Part shown: positions 1 through 9,611 of the stretch, piece after piece
How the letters are laid out: each line of letters opens with the position of its first letter
How positions within the stretch are numbered: position 1 is the stretch's first letter
Assembly (NCBI RefSeq): GCF_027596085.1
Contig: NC_072457.1
Span: forward strand, 29,366,787 to 29,430,786
Direction: 5' to 3'
Length of the DNA stretch: 64,000 nt
Source of the DNA: Anoplopoma fimbria
Lineage: Eukaryota > Chordata > Actinopteri > Perciformes > Anoplopomatidae
Notes under the pieces: generated by a model
The model's database searches: none
Told to the model about the DNA's origin: nothing
Seen by the model: the letters and a program-made list of their open reading frames with translations, nothing else
Made by a program: the position numbers and the translations under genes

Positions 1-97
1 CCAGCACAGACAGATGCACCACACCCCACTGCCTCAGCCACATCTCCCCTGGTTGCATCCCACAGGTGCTCCGTTTGAGGCTGAGCCTGCAGTGTAA
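1..97 (+). other. possible 3'-terminal coding exon, cut by the window start
   Basis: The first 97 bases are clearly GC-richer than what follows, and one frame is open from base 2 to a TAA at 95-97. Its last residues read GAPFEAEPAV before the stop. A pyrimidine-rich stretch ending in CAG at 72-74 could be a splice acceptor, in which case only the last ten or so codons are coding. Directly after the TAA the sequence becomes strongly AT-rich, as a 3' UTR or intergenic DNA would. A second frame is also open to a TGA at 76-78, so the reading frame is not proven. I do not recognise the protein. It may be chance. Confidence 0.2.
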
Positions 98-1161
98 ATA
101 TTGTTAATGAAAATCATAGTGAAAAATATATATTTTTTTTTACCATGATGAATATAAGACAATGAGTAAAGATTAATGGTGATAAACGTTGGTCGCTGAA
201 AAACGTGTGTTCTGTAGCTTTAAGTGGCAGCTGTAAAAAAAATCTTCCTATTTCTGTCTTGTGTGTTGGGAATAGTCTATATGAACGTGCTGATTGCCAG
301 ATCTCTTTTCAAAGCTGACAGATGCAACTAATTGGCATTCAACCAAAGCACGTATTAGCTATGCAATTATGGGTAGCTGTATTTACTGCAAGTTTCCTTC
401 AAGATGCAGAGGCAGCACTGTGGGTCAAAGAGCCACTACAGGGCTCATTTTTCAAAACCTTGATTTCTCATTCAAAATTCACAACAGAGTAAAGGTGACA
501 CAGGAAATGGACACAGGGCCACACCACAGATCACAAGCAGCCTGAAACATGAACCTATATGGCACAATGCCAGATCAGGATGAAAGGGTCATGGATGTAA
601 ATGCACATCAACATACAGATCCTTTTTTCCGATTATAACTGCCATCACCACTGAGATTAATTTCCTCTTGCACAATAATATGAATCACGTTTTAAATAGT
701 TGAGATTCTGCCTTGATTTGGCTAATATTCTTGCTGGAATGACAGCTGTCTTTATAATTTATTTGTTTTGTAATATGAACGGTGTGCATCAGACACCAGA
801 CTTCACAGATCTTCTCTGCTCAATGTTATCTTTTCACGTTTTGGTTTTACGGGCCCCAATTTTTATTGTTTAGGTTCACTCTCATCACCATCAGGCAGCT
901 GTTGACGGTTCTACCTGTCCAGCACCAAACCGCAAACAGACAAAGTTAGCAACTAGCTGTTGGTTAGCATTATTTAGCATTTAGCAGCTTAAGGTAAAAT
1001 AATTTGCTAAAATAATATTTAAGGTTAGACTTATGGCCAATACAATAACTTCAAATACATTAAGTGTTGCTCTCCATGTCTGCTACTTGTGTTAATAAGC
1101 ATTTGTCAGCTAACATATGCTGTCTTGGTCTACTCGTATTTTTTTCCATATGCTCACTGTA
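98..1161. other. AT-rich non-coding stretch
   Basis: No convincing gene or named repeat is visible. An 83-codon open frame at 294-545 has no recognisable motif. Around 950-1010 there are several short TTAGCA-type words that often occur in decayed teleost repeats, but too little remains to assign a family. Confidence 0.5.
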
Positions 1162-2140
1162 GGGAATATCATCAGGGAATATAAACTTAATTTTCATAGT
1201 TATGCTGATGACACCCTGCCATATATTTTGCTCAAGCCTGACGATGACAATGTCCTTTGTTCCCAGGGATTAGGATAAAAGTGAAATACTGGTTGGCCTT
1301 CAAGCTAAAATATATCTACTCTCCTGCAAACTTTTATACTTGGCTCCTGAGATTAAATCAGAAGTAAAATGCCTGGGCATTGTTCTTGATTCAGAGTTTA
1401 ATTCTACTTCACATAGAGTGAAGGTTTTTATCACTTAAAAAACATTGCCTAAGTATGACCATTCCTATCCTATAGAGATGCTAAAAAGCATATGCTTGCT
1501 TTTATTTCAAATAGATTAGATTGTTGCAAAGCTATTTTTGGCCTTCCAAAAGTCAATTGAAAAATCTTAATTTATGCGCAACTGTGCTGCTAGACTATTA
1601 AACAAAACAAAGAAGAGAGAGCATATTAACCCGATATCAGCTAACTCTTTTGGCTTGCAGTATCATTTTGAATATATTTTAAGATTCTTTTCCTTGTTTT
1701 TTTTAGTTCTTAAGGGTTTGGTTAAGGCCTACATTGCAGATTCTTAACGTTTTATAAATCTTCATGAGCTCTCAAATGTTCCACTGATGGGTTTTTATAT
1801 ACACACAATTATACACACAAGAAAATACGAAGAGAAACTTTTAAAATATGCTCTAGACTTAAAGAATACCCTCCTAAAAGCTATAAGTGATGTCGGCTCT
1901 AGGAACATTCTTTAAATACAGCTGTATTTCATTTTATTAATTTTAATATTTTTTTACAATTTCTCTCATTTTTAATATTCGTGATGATCTCTGTTTTATA
2001 TTTTTACTTATATATTTTAGAATCTACTGTCTTTATATTGTCAAATTTTATTGTCTCTCTGCCCTTGTTGGAATTTATTGTTTTTCAGGGTTTTTTTTTG
2101 TAAAGCACAAAGCTAAATCTCTTATACTAAAAGTGTGTTT
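1162..2140 (+). mobile_element. decayed L2/CR1-type LINE, reverse transcriptase part and 3' end
   Basis: Translating the plus strand gives pieces of a non-LTR retrotransposon reverse transcriptase in the expected order, broken by stops and frameshifts. GNIIREYKLNFHSYADDT (about 1163-1215) carries the YADD catalytic motif at 1201-1212. LGIVLDSEFNSTSH follows near 1375-1415. AFISNRLDYCKAIFGLPK lies near 1500-1550, and a KRREHI-like block lies near 1610. A tail near 2095-2140 with TGTAAAGCACAAAG resembles the 3' end of L2-type elements. Such elements copy themselves through RNA by target-primed reverse transcription. This copy is dead: the frame is interrupted many times, and ORF1 and the endonuclease are absent. 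The L2 group is my best family guess. Other CR1-like clades share these motifs. Confidence 0.8.
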
Positions 2141-2812
2141 AATATGGACTATGTTCTGTTAAAATCAGCATATTTTCCTATTTGTAAGTTAGTTTACAAG
2201 CAAAGAGAGGAGCGGTGGGGGCAAAGCCTAGTCTTCTGGTTCTCCTAAGGGTACACTACTTCCTTTGAAGGAAGAAGTCAATGAATGGAGATGACAATTT
2301 TGTCTTCCTTGTCACAAACACACAAATATACACACACTTACACACTTGAATCTATACAGAAATAATATACACAAAGCGTCAGTGACAATAACAATGAATA
2401 AAAGACACTGAATTATGTGCGACATGTGAAAATCACCTTTCATGATTTCACAGCTCTTTCTCTCACCTCTCTCTCTGTCTTTTCACTCACATGTTCCTGC
2501 ATGCACACACACTCACTTACAAACTGACCCCTTGATGTTCAGTTGTTGCATTTACAGGATTATCCACTCTTTTTTTACATTTTCCTTCCACATGAAAAGT
2601 TCTGCCAACTGTAGTCAAATACGGCAAGCCTTTATCTGCATGCTGTATCCTTTACATTCTATCCATTGTATTCTTTCCCCGGACCATTCCAACAATACAA
2701 ATGCTTTTCTTTCTCTGTAAATACATCAACAAACAAAAGGGGGTAATGAAATACTGGAGCACCAGAGTGTACTTTAACTATACCTTCATTTTAACTACTA
2801 TTTGGCCCTATC

Positions 2813-2868
<56 letters not shown>

Positions 2869-3720
2869 CTGCCTATTGTCTGATATGAAATCCCATTAAA
2901 AAACTGGATGTGCCGTTGTATCCAGTTTGTTGAGAGTAGTTCGTGTATCACAAAATTTTGCTTTTATCGATATATACATGCGCTCATAGAAACCCACGTT
3001 TGTTACCTTGTATTTATTCTTTCAGATTTTAAAGGAACCTTGAGTGTTTTTCGGGAGCAGAGGAGGGAATGTCTTTAATATTTTTGAAAGCAAACTATAT
3101 TCCTCTCTTGATTTCTTCATCCTTGAAAGGGCAGGTTTCCTTTCATTTTTTCCTTCCACCTCTCCTCCTTCTCCTCCTCATCTTAGCCTATTCTAAAAGC
3201 TCCTTTTACTTCGCTCTGATCCTCTTCTCTCCACTCCTTATTGTACCCAAACCTTTCTCTTCTCTCAAGGTAAAAATCCCTTTACTTCATGAAGAAGAAA
3301 CACCCTGTGTATTTTTCATCTTCAGTTCTGTGGGCCAAGTACACAATGCCAAAACCTTGTTTTTGTCCCTGTGATTACTGTCAATCATCAGTTTTGGGGA
3401 CTCATTATTTTACTTTTAAATACCCAACTAGTCCTTACTTTTCATTGGATTCTTGATCAGTATTTTTTGACAGATGGTGGTTAGCAGTATTTAGCTTTAA
3501 AGTCCGACCCAAGTCTCTTTATTTGTGTAACTTCTGCACAACTGGCCCCAAACGGATCTTGAAGAGTCATCTCCATTATCCGTAAGGAGTCCTGATTCTT
3601 TTGTCATCACATTGAAGTGTGCGTATACTGAAGTGGGCAGTGACCCAGCTTACATTTACTGTTCTCTTCTTGCCTTGATGTGACGTCAATTCCTAGCAAT
3701 GAGAACAACTCCGCTCAGTG
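2141..3720. other. non-coding stretch containing an (AT)n tract
   Basis: Apart from the AT tract at 2819-2867, no gene or clear repeat is seen. Open frames of 92 codons (2442-2720) and 101 codons (3069-3374) are rich in Ser, Leu and Phe from pyrimidine-rich DNA and look like chance. One perfect CRE octamer (TGACGTCA) lies at 3681-3688; about one is expected by chance in a window this size. Confidence 0.5.
2819..2867. repeat. (AT)n microsatellite, about 24 units
   Basis: An uninterrupted alternation of A and T runs over 49 bp. Such tracts are variable in length and can extrude cruciforms. No other function is implied. Confidence 0.97.
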
Positions 3721-3946
3721 GGGCGGCTGTGGCACATGAGGTAGAGCGCTTGTCCTGTAACCACAAGGTTGGTGGTTCAAACCCCTCTACCGGCAACATG
3801 CCGAGGTGTCCTTGAGCAAGACACCTAACCCCAAGTTGCTCCCCGGGCGCTTCATTGCAGCCCACTGCTCCTCCGGGATGGGTTAAATGCAGAGAATTGT
3901 AATTTCCCCATTGTGGGACTAATAAAGGATTGATTATTATTATTAT
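3721..3946 (+). mobile_element. tRNA-derived SINE with A and B boxes
   Basis: The 5' part is tRNA-like. An A-box-like TGGCACATGAGG lies at 3730-3741 and a perfect B-box-like GGTTCAAACCC at 3774-3784, so the Pol III internal promoter looks intact. A body follows that contains TGTCCTTGAGCAAGACACCT and CCCACTGCTCC, wording typical of a widespread teleost SINE group. The 3' end reads ACTAATAAAGGATTGATT and then a short (ATT)n run, as expected for a SINE using LINE machinery. The element appears almost full length and only mildly diverged. I am sure of the class but not of the Repbase name. Confidence 0.88.
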
Positions 3947-4439
3947 AAAAGCATCAAGTCGCCTTTGTCATTTTGTACATTATAAAAATGTCTGTCTACC
4001 AACAGGTGAAGGGACAATGAGCTAGCGCAACATTATTTACCTTGAAGGATGAAGTCAATGTGTCATGGCAAAACTACTAAAATATTATGTTTAAAAAGGG
4101 ACATAAGGCTCAACAGCATAACAATATCTTTTACACAGCAGTGCTTTATACTACTGTGTTACTGGGACAAGTGATGTGATTACAGAAACAACTTGCAATG
4201 TGTTATCCCCGAAATTGAGTTGTTGAAATAACAATTCAATGGCAGCACTGTAGCAATAGCACTAGTTGTTGCATTTATTATGATTTTGTAATAGTTTGTA
4301 AATAAAGAAATTATTATAATCAGCCAGATGTTGACAGAAAGTTTTATACTTTCAGCAACTTTTTTTGCTGAAAGTTCCTGTCCGTCTGTTTGTCCATCTT
4401 GTCTGTACAATAAATGTGAAGCCAACACCAGCACTTTTA
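3947..4439. other. non-coding stretch, nothing recognised
   Basis: No gene or clear repeat is visible. An 84-codon minus-strand frame (4180-4434) has no recognisable motif and consists of low-complexity Ile/Asn-rich sequence. Confidence 0.5.
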
Positions 4440-4735
4440 AAACTAACTAATTAAACACTTTATATGCTCTTTGTTTAATGAAAAAGTTAAGTGCAAAATG
4501 CCGAAATGCGGTTTTACACGGATTCTGTTATAGCCTCCATTTTGTTAATTAGTGAGCTTGAGAGGTGCTGGTAGGCATAACGTGTTATCATAGGACAGAG
4601 CCAAGCTAGCTGTTTCCCCCTGTTTCAAGCGGGTATGCTAACCAGATGCAGCTTCAAATGTACCGCACAAACATGAGTATCAATCTCTTCATCTAGCTCT
4701 CAGCAACTGTCAAACTACTCCTTTAAGAACTAGTA
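4440..4735 (-). repeat. teleost dispersed repeat (TTAGCATAAAGACTGG-type), minus-strand copy
   Basis: Read on the minus strand, this segment carries phrases of a very common fish interspersed repeat: GATTGATACTCATGTTTG, then GGTTAGCATA, ACAGGGGGAAACAGCTAGC, TGGCTCTGTCC, CCAGCACCTCT and CTCACTAATTAACA, in the usual order. The same phrases occur at 35340-35615 (plus) and in part at 36040-36200 (minus). No coding capacity is visible. I cannot name the family. Confidence 0.75.
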
Positions 4736-6734
4736 ATTGCTACAAGGCCCAATCTTCACCAAACAATTTGTCATTTAGTAATTCTTCCCCAGAGACTGCT
4801 CTTTAATCCATTCATTATTTTAGCTAGGAGCTAAAATAGGCAGGTTTTGAAGCAGATTCTGTGGGCTTACATATTTGTAAGTGTGTGAATGTGTTTAATG
4901 TGCATATTTGTATGTCTGTCAGGAAGAAGCAAGGGGATGCAAAGAGGAAAGAAGAAATCAAGGATAATATCTGGTGCATCATATTTGCCCTAGGCCTGTT
5001 CACCATGGGGAATCATTGGAGACACCACACACACAATCACACACACATGTCATTGACAGAGTCCTTCATAAGATACAAGACGGTGAACCGGATAGACGGA
5101 TGGATGGACTGTGGGATGACAAATTACACCCACCCGCATACACAAGGACCAATATCAGGCTGAGAGTGATGTGTCGCATTGCACATTTCCATGCAGCCAC
5201 GAGCTACGATCACTATCAACCAAGCTGGCTTTGATTCGCAAGCGCTCATTCCCCGTGACTCTGTCTCCGCTTTGTCTCACAATAATCTAGATAACTACGA
5301 TTCCAGGAGACTGATAGATCGTGCTTGTGTGTTTGTGTGCATGCTGAGCACTTTATGTTACTGCACATCTCTCTCTGTAGTTGAGTGTGCAGTTATGTGT
5401 GTTTGCGTGAATGTGTTTGTACTTTGAGAGGAGATAGTGGCTCATTTGTGGTGTCATTGCCTAGTTGCACAATGAGGCTGGAGTTTAGCAACATCAAAGG
5501 CTCGAGACTAAAGCTAGTGGCTGGAAGAGTCTTTTCATCACTGCTTATCATTGTTTTACATAATTGCTTCATCACGGGGGGATGATGTGTGTTTAGTTTG
5601 CTATATGGACTGAAACAAACATATATCACTGATTAATGGCATCGTTCTTCTCTACTTATTTTCAGACAAAAATCCGCACTTCATTCATTTGTAGACTCAC
5701 AGTCCTTCAGTGACCATCCACAGATCTTGTAGCCTGTTCACAGCAGTCGCACCAGATGATTACAGATGAGTCAGCTCCAGATAGGTCTATCTAGTCGTGC
5801 AACAAAATACTACAGGCAATCATTCAAAGGCACATAGTCCAAAGTCTGAAATTGAAGCCCACAGAAATATTGCAAAAGATGACACAGATCTGAATAATGT
5901 CTGGAGGTAATACGTGTGCACACCCCATGACTCAGGCGCACAAACATATTCAAGGGAAGTGCATTGAAATTCAAAGACAAATTAAAGCACAGCAATATTA
6001 CCTGAGCAATAGTAAACAATATAAAGCTGCTTATCTAAGACAGGCCATGAATGAACAAACACGGGGCAACCCATTGAAAATAGTCAACAGTTCTCTACTC
6101 TCAGGCTATTATCCACAGGCATTGAGAACTGAACAATGTAGACAACTCACCAATGAACAATTACAGGCTTATATCAAACCTCCCGTTTGTAAGCAAAATC
6201 AATAAACAAAAAGGGAATTTTTCCATGTTTTACAAACAGGCTTTTGTCCACAACACTGCATCAGTACTTGTTGCTCCTCTTTCTGTGGACATAATACCTT
6301 TTTATTGTTAAAACAATATTTGCCGGGCAGTGTCGTGAAAATGCAGTGATGTCTGTTTCTAGGCCTGTTAATATACACATTCACACAATAAGCGGTTACT
6401 TTTTCTAGATGTACTCACTGCATTTGGCAGCTGCAACAGTGTTGGTTTTTAGCCCAGATATTGTGTTTAACTTTTCTTTTTGTGTAATATTTAATTTTTT
6501 TCTTCATTTGCAAAAAAATGTTGTTGCAAATGTTTGCAAATAGTCATATGCTGGAGACACCGCCACTTATATGCGAACAAACTCATAGCAAGAAACCCTG
6601 AGTTTATTTAATGATATGAAGAACGCTGAGGCAGGCATATAAAAGCTTCTTTTTTTTTTGAAGTGACGTTAGTGACTATTTTGGGGTTTGTGGCACGTTT
6701 TTCTGGTATTTTGCTTCCATACTTATTTCACTCA
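4736..6734. other. non-coding stretch, no named repeat
   Basis: Many short open frames overlap here (60 to 103 codons), none with a recognisable motif. TG-rich words at 4870-4915 and 5320-5425 are scattered, not a true microsatellite. Nothing else is supported. Confidence 0.45.
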
Positions 6735-6900
6735 GGTTACGTTCTTATTACAACCCCAACCATGATGGGTTTTTTCTAAACCTAACTAAGCGGTTTTGTT
6801 AACCGTACAAGTTTAAGGGTAACGGCATGGCGTTAAATGACACGCGAAAGTCAAGAATGACAAGTGAAAAACGTAAAATGTGTGAAATCAGGTTAGGCCC
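6735..6900 (-). repeat. teleost dispersed repeat (GTTAGGTTTAGG-type), minus-strand copy
   Basis: On the minus strand the core (6752-6805) reads AACAAAACCGCTTAGTTAGG followed by ATCATGGTTGGGG, the signature of a common fish dispersed repeat. Plus-strand relatives sit at 53115-53575 and 62705-62985. The copy is decayed and non-coding. Confidence 0.7.
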
Positions 6901-7264
6901 CAGGTTACTATGGTCCCATACAAGCTCTGAGTTAGTGCATAAAACCAATCTTTTATTGGATGTGCCAACATTTTCATCAATAAAACAAGATAAAACAGAA
7001 ATAAACCGTTAAAAGGCAGTGCTCACCCAATATCACTAACGTTGAAGACCACAACAAGCACAGAAATCTTAGTGGAAAATGTAGGTCTTAGTCATTGTCT
7101 TAGACCTAAATTTTAACCATATTAAGACAATTATAAAATCAGCCGCTTTCAACCTCAGAATATATCGAGAATTAAAGGACTTATGTCACAGTATGATTTA
7201 GAAAAACTTTTATCTTCAGCTGGCACCAATACTATAATGCTGTTTTTCTCTTTTCAGGTAAAAC
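6901..7264. other. non-coding, nothing recognised
   Basis: AT-rich sequence with no gene or repeat that I can support. The pyrimidine-rich TTTTTCTCTTTTCAG ending at 7257 resembles a splice acceptor but leads straight into the LINE fragment that follows. Confidence 0.4.
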
Positions 7265-7730
7265 TATCAGACAGTTGTGCTGCAGTTATTTCCTCACTAA
7301 GACAAGAAAAGTGGATCTGTTCAGAGCATTGAATGGTATAGGGCCATGATGCATTTCGGATCAGTTGCTCCATTAAGAAGCATACTTCTCAGTACCGTTC
7401 TCAGACTTCTCAGATCATCTAGGACAGGTCCTCTCACTGTCTCGAGAGCCAAAACTAAACATGGAGAAGCAGCATTTTGCTTATTCATATGTTTTACTGC
7501 ACTCTAGCTGCATTGTAATTTTTTGTAAACTATTTTATCTGTTTATTCAATTCTAGCTATTTGATTATTTAATTTTACTTAGTTGATTTTAAATGATGTG
7601 TATGTGGGTTTTTAGTTTTAAATCTTTTTCTATATACCCTATCTTAATGCCTTTATGTCTTTTATAAATTGATTTAATTGCCTTGTTGTTGAAAGGTGCT
7701 ATAAAAATATATTTGCCTTACCTTGCCTTG
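7265..7730 (+). mobile_element. decayed L2-type LINE, 3' fragment
   Basis: The plus-strand translation shows QLCCSYFLTKTRK, then FRALNGIGP and GPLTVSRAKTKHGEAAF-like blocks (about 7275-7480), which match the C-terminal part of L2-type reverse transcriptase ORFs (typical wording: AARLLTKTRKR, YKALNGLGP, RTKHGEAAF). The canonical residues between the first two blocks are missing, so an internal deletion is likely. The end, GAAAGGTGCTATAAAAATAT followed by TTGCCTTACCTTGCCTTG, is a characteristic LINE 3' tail with a short tandem terminus. The copy has stops in all frames and is inactive. Confidence 0.78.
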
Positions 7731-8094
7731 ATAGGCACTGCAGGTCTGTGAGTCGGCACAACCTCATCATAGAGATTTGTTATAATGATTAACTGTTAAT
7801 GTTCTAGTATCATAAGTCAGATTGTTTTTTTATTGGTTTAATCGAATTGCTCTCTTCCTTGTGGTGGTCCAGCCTCCTCTTTGGTTGAAGGATGCCTTTC
7901 ATGGATGCCTCACCAGTGGCTACTGCTATTCTGTCATCTTTATATGACCCTGAAGTGGAACTCTGCACCCTCCTGTGGCACTGATGTAGCTTTTGTGTGC
8001 AGCAATCCTTTTTCATCCTATTTTTCAACAAGGTTATCCTTAGTTTCCCTCTCACTTGTTCTTTTGTTTTCCTAACAAGTAGTCCTAGGCTTTT
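7731..8094. other. non-coding stretch next to the inverted repeat
   Basis: No gene is recognised. The 124-codon minus-strand frame at 7810-8184 starts inside the left arm of the neighbouring inverted repeat and has no known domain. Confidence 0.4.
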
Positions 8095-8484
8095 TAAGGG
8101 GATATACAGAGATTCGAATACACTTTTTTTTGTTAAGCAGGTGACATTCATGGACGTGTTTCCAAGCAACATCATAGTGTGCATGCACGGTTAGAAAATA
8201 AACCTGCGTGTTGCATTGTGCTGTCAATATCAGTGCTTGATTTTGGCTTATGTCTGCCTAAACTTCTATTGCCTGAAAAACCTACACATAAAACGTACAA
8301 ATTAAAAATATTTTAAATTCTTTCCATTAAGGATGCAAAAATAACATGACACTGACAGCACAATGCAACACACAGGTTTATTTTCTAACCGTGCATGCAC
8401 ACTATGATGTTGCTTGGAAACACGTCCATGAATGTCACCTGCTTAACAATAAAAAGTGTATTCAAATCTCTGTATATCCCCTTA
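8095..8484. repeat. long inverted repeat: two arms of about 138 bp around a spacer of about 113 bp
   Basis: Positions 8095-8232 and 8346-8484 are reverse complements of one another with only a few mismatches. Both contain the same run from TAAGGGGATATACAGAGATT through GTTAAGCAGGTGACATTC to GGTTAGAAAATAAACCTG. This explains why nearly the same peptide start (MHTMMLLGNTSMNVTCLT) appears on opposite strands at 8184 and 8395. The spacer (8233-8345) is AT-rich. The outer ends read TTAAGGGG on the left and CCCCTTAC on the right, so a TTAA-like target site is possible but not clean. It could be a foldback or MITE-type transposon, or a local inverted duplication. The similarity of the arms implies a recent origin or gene conversion between them. 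Confidence 0.92.
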
Positions 8485-9072
8485 CAAACACAAAGTCACC
8501 ATACCATAACAAGCCATCAAATGTTTAATTATAGCATTAAGTTGAAACCTAGGATACTGAATTTTTTTCCACACCTTGCTAATGTAAAAATACAAATTGT
8601 AGTTACAAATGTCTTCATACAAGATTGAAGATGAAGTTATATCTGTTCATTAAAGCTTAAACACCTCACTCTTTCATCAATTTTTATTTCACTGACATCA
8701 TATTTTCAAAAAGAAGTAACACTTTTATACTTTTGTGGAAGAAAAGGAGTTGATGCCCCAAATGAATGAGGTGAGGTCTGTAGTTGGACACTTCAAGGGA
8801 CTCCCTGCATGCTAAAACCTACAAGAGTTTACTTTTTGTTAAGTTTGAGTAAGCGTTATTACTGCATTGTGTACAATTTCACCTGTAAAAAGGTACTTTA
8901 GCTGGTTTGGTGAGTTGATTTATTTCTAAATGGTGAAAAACATCATATCATGACCAGGCGACAACATCCGGTTCTGCTGAGTGAAACTCTGCCTTAAACT
9001 TGCATTATCTCTACTGTATTCTCAGTTGTTTGAAAATGGGAAAAACGTCTATTATTCATCTTTCAAGGTGGC
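8485..9072. other. non-coding stretch, nothing recognised
   Basis: AT-rich sequence between the inverted repeat and the next dispersed repeat. No gene or named repeat is seen. Confidence 0.45.
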
Positions 9073-9511
9073 TACTTTACATTACATTACATTACATTAC
9101 AGTCATTTAGCAGACGCTTTTATCCAAAGCGACTTACAGGAAGTGTATTCAACATAGGTATTCAAGAGAACTACTAGTCACCAGAAGTCATAAGTGCATC
9201 TCCTTTCTTAAACAAGCATCTAAAAGCATAAACCAGAGCAAAAGTATAGTGCAGAGGCAAATTACTACGAAAACAATAATTGCAACAGACTAATACGAAT
9301 ACAATAAGTGCTACAAACTACTACGAATAGGATAAGTGCAGTAAACAAATACGAATTCAATAAGTGCAGCGAACTGATACGAATACAGTAAGTGCAACAA
9401 CTAATACGAATGCAATAAGTGCTACGAGGAAGGCTCAGGGTAGTACTTCATGAAGAGGTGAGTTTTCAGCCTGCGCCGAGAGATGGGCAGCGACTCTGCT
9501 GTCATTCCACC
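9073..9511 (+). repeat. teleost dispersed repeat (TTTAGCAGACGCTTTTATCC-type), copy 1, running into a gap
   Basis: The segment opens with about five ATTAC units, then the phrase CATTTAGCAGACGCTTTTAT and AAAGCGACTTACA, a signature I know from many teleost genomes. About 195 bp (9073-9272) are nearly identical to 21033-21227. Downstream lies a 28-bp tandem array (9261-9427) and then a conserved block with GGTGAGTTTTCAGCCTGCGC before the sequence stops at the N run. The short frames over this region are not genes. The class is probably a non-autonomous element; I cannot name it. Confidence 0.85.
9261..9427 (+). repeat. 28-bp minisatellite inside the dispersed repeat, about 6 units
   Basis: Units start at 9261, 9289, 9317, 9345, 9373 and 9400. 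All are 28 bp except the fifth, which is 27 bp. The shared core is ACTAATACGAATACAATAAG followed by TGCTACAA, with a few substitutions per unit. The second copy of the host repeat at 21 kb stops within the first unit. Confidence 0.93.
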
Positions 9512-9611
9512 NNNNNNNNNNNNNNNNNNNNNNNNNNNNNNNNNNNNNNNNNNNNNNNNNNNNNNNNNNNNNNNNNNNNNNNNNNNNNNNNNNNNNNNNN
9601 NNNNNNNNNNN
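9512..9611. other. assembly gap of exactly 100 N
   Basis: A run of 100 N, the usual placeholder for a gap of unknown size. It begins inside the dispersed repeat. The right flank does not continue that repeat, so the missing sequence probably includes its 3' end. The open frames drawn across it are meaningless. Confidence 0.98.

Noticed and set aside
9261..9427. Regularly spaced 28-bp repeats as a CRISPR-like array
   Set aside because: The units are contiguous with no spacers, inside a eukaryotic dispersed repeat, so this is a minisatellite.
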